The notes beneath the pieces were generated by a model. It saw nothing but the letters and a program-made list of their open reading frames with translations, was not told where the DNA came from and did no database searches. A DNA stretch of 10,922 nucleotides from an uncultured Gammaproteobacteria bacterium (GTDB lineage Bacteria; Pseudomonadota; Gammaproteobacteria; CAJQNE01), in assembly GCA_905479545.1 (NCBI GenBank), contig CAJQNE010000341.1, positions 1-10,922 on the forward strand, written 5' to 3'. Shown here one piece after another: positions 8,451 through 10,922 of the stretch. How positions within the stretch are numbered: position 1 is the first letter of the stretch; every line of letters begins with the position of its first letter. The translations under genes were made by a program, and so were the position numbers.

Positions 8451-8474
8451 TGAAAAAGCGGGGTTCCGTTTTCA
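8451..8474 (-). terminator. Weak candidate terminator for fur
   Basis: Arms TGAAAA plus CGG and CCG plus TTTTCA pair around a GGTT loop with a two-base bulge. It lies about 54 bases past the fur stop and, read on the - strand, ends in a CTTTTTC tract. The stem is A/T-rich and short, so support is limited. The rest of 8326-8527 holds nothing else I recognise. Confidence 0.25.
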
Positions 8475-8527
8475 CAATACCCTGCATTGACTTGGCCTTT
8501 GCCGGGCTGACGGATCTATGCAGTCAG

Positions 8528-8938
8528 TTACTTCTTTTCGTCAGGCGCAATGCCGTAAATCACCAGCGAGTGGTCGGTCATTTCCCAGCCATGCTCCTTG
8601 GCGATGGCGCGCTGGCGCTCTTCAATCACCTCATCATAGAACTCGATGACCTTGCCGGTTTTCACACAAACCATATGGTCGTGGTGTTCGCCGGCGTCGA
8701 GTTCGAATACTGAATGGCCACCCTCGAAGTTCTGGCGCTGCACTAACCCGGCTTGCTCAAACTGAGTGAGCACGCGGTATACCGTTGCAAGGCCGATTTC
8801 TTCGCCTATTTCCAACAGTTTTTTATAAACGTCTTCGGCGCTGACATGCCGGGTTTTGTTGGTTTCGAGTATCTCCAGAATTTTGAGTCGGGGTAGGGTG
8901 ACTTTAAGTCCGGCTTTGCGTAAATCTTGAGATTGCAC
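8528..8938 (-). CDS. fur: Ferric uptake regulator Fur
   Basis: 136-residue Fur, the Fe2+-sensing transcriptional repressor that acts as a dimer on Fur boxes of iron-uptake genes. The N-terminal winged helix carries LRKAGLKVTLPRLKILEIL (6-24) and the recognition region GLATVYRVLTQFE (49-61); the C-terminal half is the dimerisation and metal domain. Metal ligands by E. coli numbering minus two: H31, E79, H85, H86, D87, H88, E106 and H123 all present. C91 is kept, but the second cysteine of the E. coli CxxC pair is Thr94, as I recall for Pseudomonas Fur. GTG 8938 is chosen as start because AAGGA lies seven bases upstream and family homology begins at QDLRKAG. A longer GTG start at 8965 adds nine residues foreign to the family. 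Divergent from bamE, the arrangement known for fur-omlA in Pseudomonas. Confidence 0.95.
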   Translation of the reverse strand: MQSQDLRKAGLKVTLPRLKILEILETNKTRHVSAEDVYKKLLEIGEEIGLATVYRVLTQFEQAGLVQRQNFEGGHSVFELDAGEHHDHMVCVKTGKVIEFYDEVIEERQRAIAKEHGWEMTDHSLVIYGIAPDEKK

Positions 8939-8945
8939 TTTAGTT

Positions 8946-8950
8946 TCCTT
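8946..8950 (-). promoter_or_regulatory. Ribosome binding site that fixes the fur start
   Basis: On the - strand this reads AAGGA, seven bases before GTG 8938. It would lie inside the coding region if the upstream GTG at 8965 were used, so it favours the shorter 136-residue Fur. Confidence 0.7.
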
Positions 8951-8973
8951 GGGGCAATGCAGCACAGCAGTAG

Positions 8974-9003
8974 TTGCGCTAACATGCGCGTTTTCCTAAT
9001 TCG
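8974..9003 (+). promoter_or_regulatory. Candidate sigma-70 promoter for bamE
   Basis: TTGCGC at 8974-8979 and TAATTC at 8998-9003 are separated by 18 bases and would start transcription about 12 bases before the bamE ATG. Both hexamers are partial matches, so this is only a candidate. Confidence 0.3.
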
Positions 9004-9012
9004 ATTGCGGTC

Positions 9013-9018
9013 ATTATA
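9013..9018 (-). promoter_or_regulatory. Candidate -10 element of the fur promoter
   Basis: On the - strand this is an exact TATAAT, about 75 bases before the fur start codon, giving a leader near 70 bases. A -35 box would fall inside the bamE signal-peptide codons, where nothing close to TTGACA is seen. I could not find a clear Fur box, so autoregulation is not supported from sequence. Confidence 0.4.
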
Positions 9019-9021
9019 GCG

Positions 9022-9489
9022 ATGCAACGACTCTTCATCCTGATTACTTTGGCATTTTCTCTACTGCTCGCCAGTGGCTGCGCATATCGCGTGCCTATTC
9101 GGCAGGGAAATCAGATTGATCAAGCGAAAGTCGATCAGCTGCGCTATGGCATGAACCGCCAGCAGGCGCTGTTTTTAATGGGCAACCCGCTGATTGATGA
9201 CCCGCTGCATGTCCATCGCTGGGATTACGTTTATTACCAACGGCCAAACCGCGGTGCGACTGAGTTGCGCCGGGTGACGCTGTTCTTCAGTAAAATTAAT
9301 GGCCAGCTGGAACGGGTTGAGCAGGTGCCGGACTTCGGTACCCAGGTTAACCGGATTGAGACGCAGGAAGAATTGCAGCGCAAAGCGCCGGTAAACAACG
9401 CTAAGCGTATCGAAGCGCAAGCTGAGCGGAGCCAAACAGGCGCGCCAACGAACGTTGAGCCGAATGGCGGTTATATTGAGCAGCAGTAG
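9022..9489 (+). CDS. bamE: Outer membrane protein assembly factor BamE (SmpA/OmlA) lipoprotein
   Basis: 155 residues. BamE is the small lipoprotein of the Bam complex that inserts beta-barrel proteins into the outer membrane, facing the periplasm. A lipoprotein signal ends in LASGC (Cys20), with Ala at +2 compatible with outer-membrane sorting. The SmpA/OmlA fold follows at about 28-104: RQGN (27-30), VDQLRYGM (37-44), QQALFLMGNPLIDDP (47-61), RWDYVYY (66-72) and RRVTLFF (83-89). Beyond about residue 105 a polar Q/E/N/A-rich tail of some 50 residues extends past the 113-residue E. coli protein. No Shine-Dalgarno sequence precedes ATG 9022, but no other start keeps the signal peptide. Divergent from fur and closed by a strong terminator, so probably monocistronic. 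Confidence 0.95.
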   Translation: MQRLFILITLAFSLLLASGCAYRVPIRQGNQIDQAKVDQLRYGMNRQQALFLMGNPLIDDPLHVHRWDYVYYQRPNRGATELRRVTLFFSKINGQLERVEQVPDFGTQVNRIETQEELQRKAPVNNAKRIEAQAERSQTGAPTNVEPNGGYIEQQ

Positions 9490-9511
9490 CTAGCTACAAC
9501 AACAGGAACTG

Positions 9512-9551
9512 AAAAAATCCCGCGTCGTTATTAACGGCGCGGGGTTTTTTT
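9512..9551. terminator. Bidirectional Rho-independent terminator between bamE and the cfa-family gene
   Basis: An 11-pair GC-rich stem (9519-9529 with 9533-9543, one G-T pair, ATT loop) is flanked by six A at 9512-9517 and seven T at 9545-9551. It therefore has a U-tract in both directions. It lies 23 bases past the bamE stop on the + strand and 41 bases past the stop of the - strand methyltransferase gene. Confidence 0.92.
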
Positions 9552-9591
9552 ATTAACCGCCGAACACAGCACTGCCCGTAGATGGCTGAGG

Positions 9592-10869
9592 CTAAACCGG
9601 CAACGGCGTCAGATCTGGTAGGTACGACTCCGGTCGGGCATTCGGCTTCATAAACATCATCTGCGTCAGGCCTGTCATACGCTCCGTAAAACCAGCTTCA
9701 CAAGAGGCGAGGTAAAAGTCCCAGAGTCGCAGTAAGCGAAGGTCGTAGCCTATAGCGCTCAGTGTACTGCGGTTCGCGGTGAGGCGAATACGCCACTCGT
9801 TAAGAGTTTTAGCGTAGTGCGGTGCGAGGTCTTCCTGATGAATCGTATTCAGATCGGTATTTTCCAATACCGCTGATGACATCCGCGCCAAACTCGGCAG
9901 GCAGCCGCCAGGGAATACAAAGCGTTGAATGAAGTCGACTCGTTTCAGGTAGGTTTTGTAATCCTGATCGGGGCAGGTGATGACCTGTAGCAGCATCAGG
10001 CCGTCTGGCTTGAGCAAGTCGGCGCATTTTTTAAAGAATGTGTTCAGGAACTTGTCACCAACAGCTTCAATCATTTCGATCGATACCAGTTTGTCGAACT
10101 TCCCGGTCAGGTCACGATAGTCGTTTTTCAGAACGGTGATTTTATCTTCCAGGCCAGCGGCTTGAACGCGCTCCGTCGCCAGCGCAAATTGCTGGTCGGA
10201 AATAGTGGTAGTAGTCACTTTGCAGCCGTAATTTTTAGCGGCGTGAATGGCAAAGCCACCCCAGCCAGTGCCTATCTCCACGACGTGGTCATCGGCGGAG
10301 AGTGCCAGCTTGCGGCAAATACGATCGAGTTTTTCGTACTGGGCGTCTTCGAGGCTGGCCTCGGGCTTCGGGTAGACCGCGCAGGAATACATCATGGACG
10401 GGTCGAGGAAGGTTTCGAAGAAATCGTTGCCTAAATCGTAATGCGCCTGAATATTCTGTCGGCTGCCTTTTTTATTGTTTTTCTTCAGCCAGTGGCTGGC
10501 AGCATAGAGCTGCTGCGAAGCGGCGCTGAAACCATTGTTGATATCCCGTAACAGCCCCTCTGTGCCTACCATCGCACGTATCAGGCCTACTAAGTCATCA
10601 ACATCCCAGAGGCCGAGAAAGTAGCTCTCACCGGCACCAGCACTGCCACCAAAGGCTATATAGCTGTAGGCCTCTGGCTGATAAATCGTTACCGTTATGG
10701 GTTTGCCGCTAGCGTCGCCGAATTGCTGCCGTTCATTACCTTCGACAACGGTGAGGTTAACGTTCCGGAGTTTCGGTAGACGTTTAAATAGCTGGGATTT
10801 GGCTAGGGTATGAAAGCGCTTAGCGAGGGGGCTTACATCGCTATCGCGGGCGAGATCTGCAACATTCAT
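9592..10869 (-). CDS. Cyclopropane-fatty-acyl-phospholipid synthase family SAM-dependent methyltransferase
   Basis: 425 residues. The family uses SAM to add a methylene or methyl carbon to double bonds of membrane phospholipid acyl chains at the inner face of the membrane. Residues 1-130 are an N-terminal lipid-binding-type region. The catalytic part has QAHYDLGNDFF (141-151), MMYSC with catalytic-type C163, the SAM motif VVEIGTGWGGFA (196-207), NDYRDL (249-254), SIEMIEAVG (263-271), RFVFPGGCLPS (316-326) and FYLASCEAGF (385-394) with Y386. Compared with E. coli Cfa as I recall it, MFEHVG is MIEAVG here and the LLHTIG histidine (H266, a bicarbonate ligand) is Gln295. This branch is often found beside an FAD-dependent oxidoreductase and DUF1365, and includes enzymes making methyl-branched or furan fatty acids, so cfa is not assigned outright. 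The start at ATG 10869 lacks a clear ribosome binding site. Any upstream partners lie outside the window. Confidence 0.85.
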   Translation of the reverse strand: MNVADLARDSDVSPLAKRFHTLAKSQLFKRLPKLRNVNLTVVEGNERQQFGDASGKPITVTIYQPEAYSYIAFGGSAGAGESYFLGLWDVDDLVGLIRAMVGTEGLLRDINNGFSAASQQLYAASHWLKKNNKKGSRQNIQAHYDLGNDFFETFLDPSMMYSCAVYPKPEASLEDAQYEKLDRICRKLALSADDHVVEIGTGWGGFAIHAAKNYGCKVTTTTISDQQFALATERVQAAGLEDKITVLKNDYRDLTGKFDKLVSIEMIEAVGDKFLNTFFKKCADLLKPDGLMLLQVITCPDQDYKTYLKRVDFIQRFVFPGGCLPSLARMSSAVLENTDLNTIHQEDLAPHYAKTLNEWRIRLTANRSTLSAIGYDLRLLRLWDFYLASCEAGFTERMTGLTQMMFMKPNARPESYLPDLTPLPV

Positions 10870-10922
10870 AGAAATATTATTCGTAATTCAATGGTGTATT
10901 AACGGTTTTCTGAGCGTTTTGG

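Noticed and set aside
8939..8965. Longer Fur start (GTG 8965) adding nine residues
   Set aside because: The extension contains the AAGGA ribosome binding site for GTG 8938 and does not resemble Fur N-termini.
10899..10922. Possible 3' end of an upstream - strand gene (a short basic tail ending in TAA, 29 bases before the methyltransferase ATG)
   Set aside because: Only seven codons are visible; the spacing fits an operon but the protein cannot be identified or shown to be coding.

Overview
The window looks like a piece of a gammaproteobacterial chromosome, probably from a marine or Pseudomonas/Cellvibrio-like lineage. The best evidence is the divergent fur/bamE pair, with a Pseudomonas-type Fur that lacks the second cysteine of the CxxC pair. 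Base composition is moderate and the large secreted protein is very acidic. This assignment is an inference from gene content and protein character, not from a database match.

Left part (1-8325, + strand): three consecutive cell-envelope genes. First is the 3' end of an outer-membrane beta-barrel gene, resembling the barrel half of Slam/DUF560-type proteins. It is nearly end-to-end with an exported FecR-domain protein whose C-terminal ~210 residues resemble the transferrin-binding-protein-like (TbpB-type) barrel. After a 116-base gap comes a 1958-residue lipoprotein with cadherin/CSPG-like and PKD-like repeats. Its last two thirds are a tandem duplication of a ~660-residue unit (CSPG-like domain, unrecognised ~460-residue module, PKD-like domain). 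The only non-lipobox cysteines are one pair per copy, at equivalent positions. A strong hairpin follows this gene.

Middle (8326-9551): fur on the - strand faces the lipoprotein gene tail to tail. It shares a short divergent promoter region with bamE, the Bam-complex lipoprotein gene on the + strand. A textbook hairpin with A and T tracts on both sides terminates bamE and, on the other strand, the next gene.

Right part (9592-10922, - strand): a SAM-dependent cyclopropane-fatty-acid-synthase-family methyltransferase. It belongs to a branch that differs from E. coli Cfa at two active-site positions.

How the genes may work together: the three left genes could form an outer-membrane export or surface-display locus (barrel plus cargo-like FecR/TbpB-type protein plus large lipoprotein). 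That is a hypothesis resting on domain resemblance and gene order. The fur, bamE and cfa-family genes are ordinary core genes of iron regulation, outer-membrane protein assembly and lipid modification. No CRISPR array, insertion sequence, tRNA or rRNA was seen, and no gene-free stretch exceeds about 200 bases.
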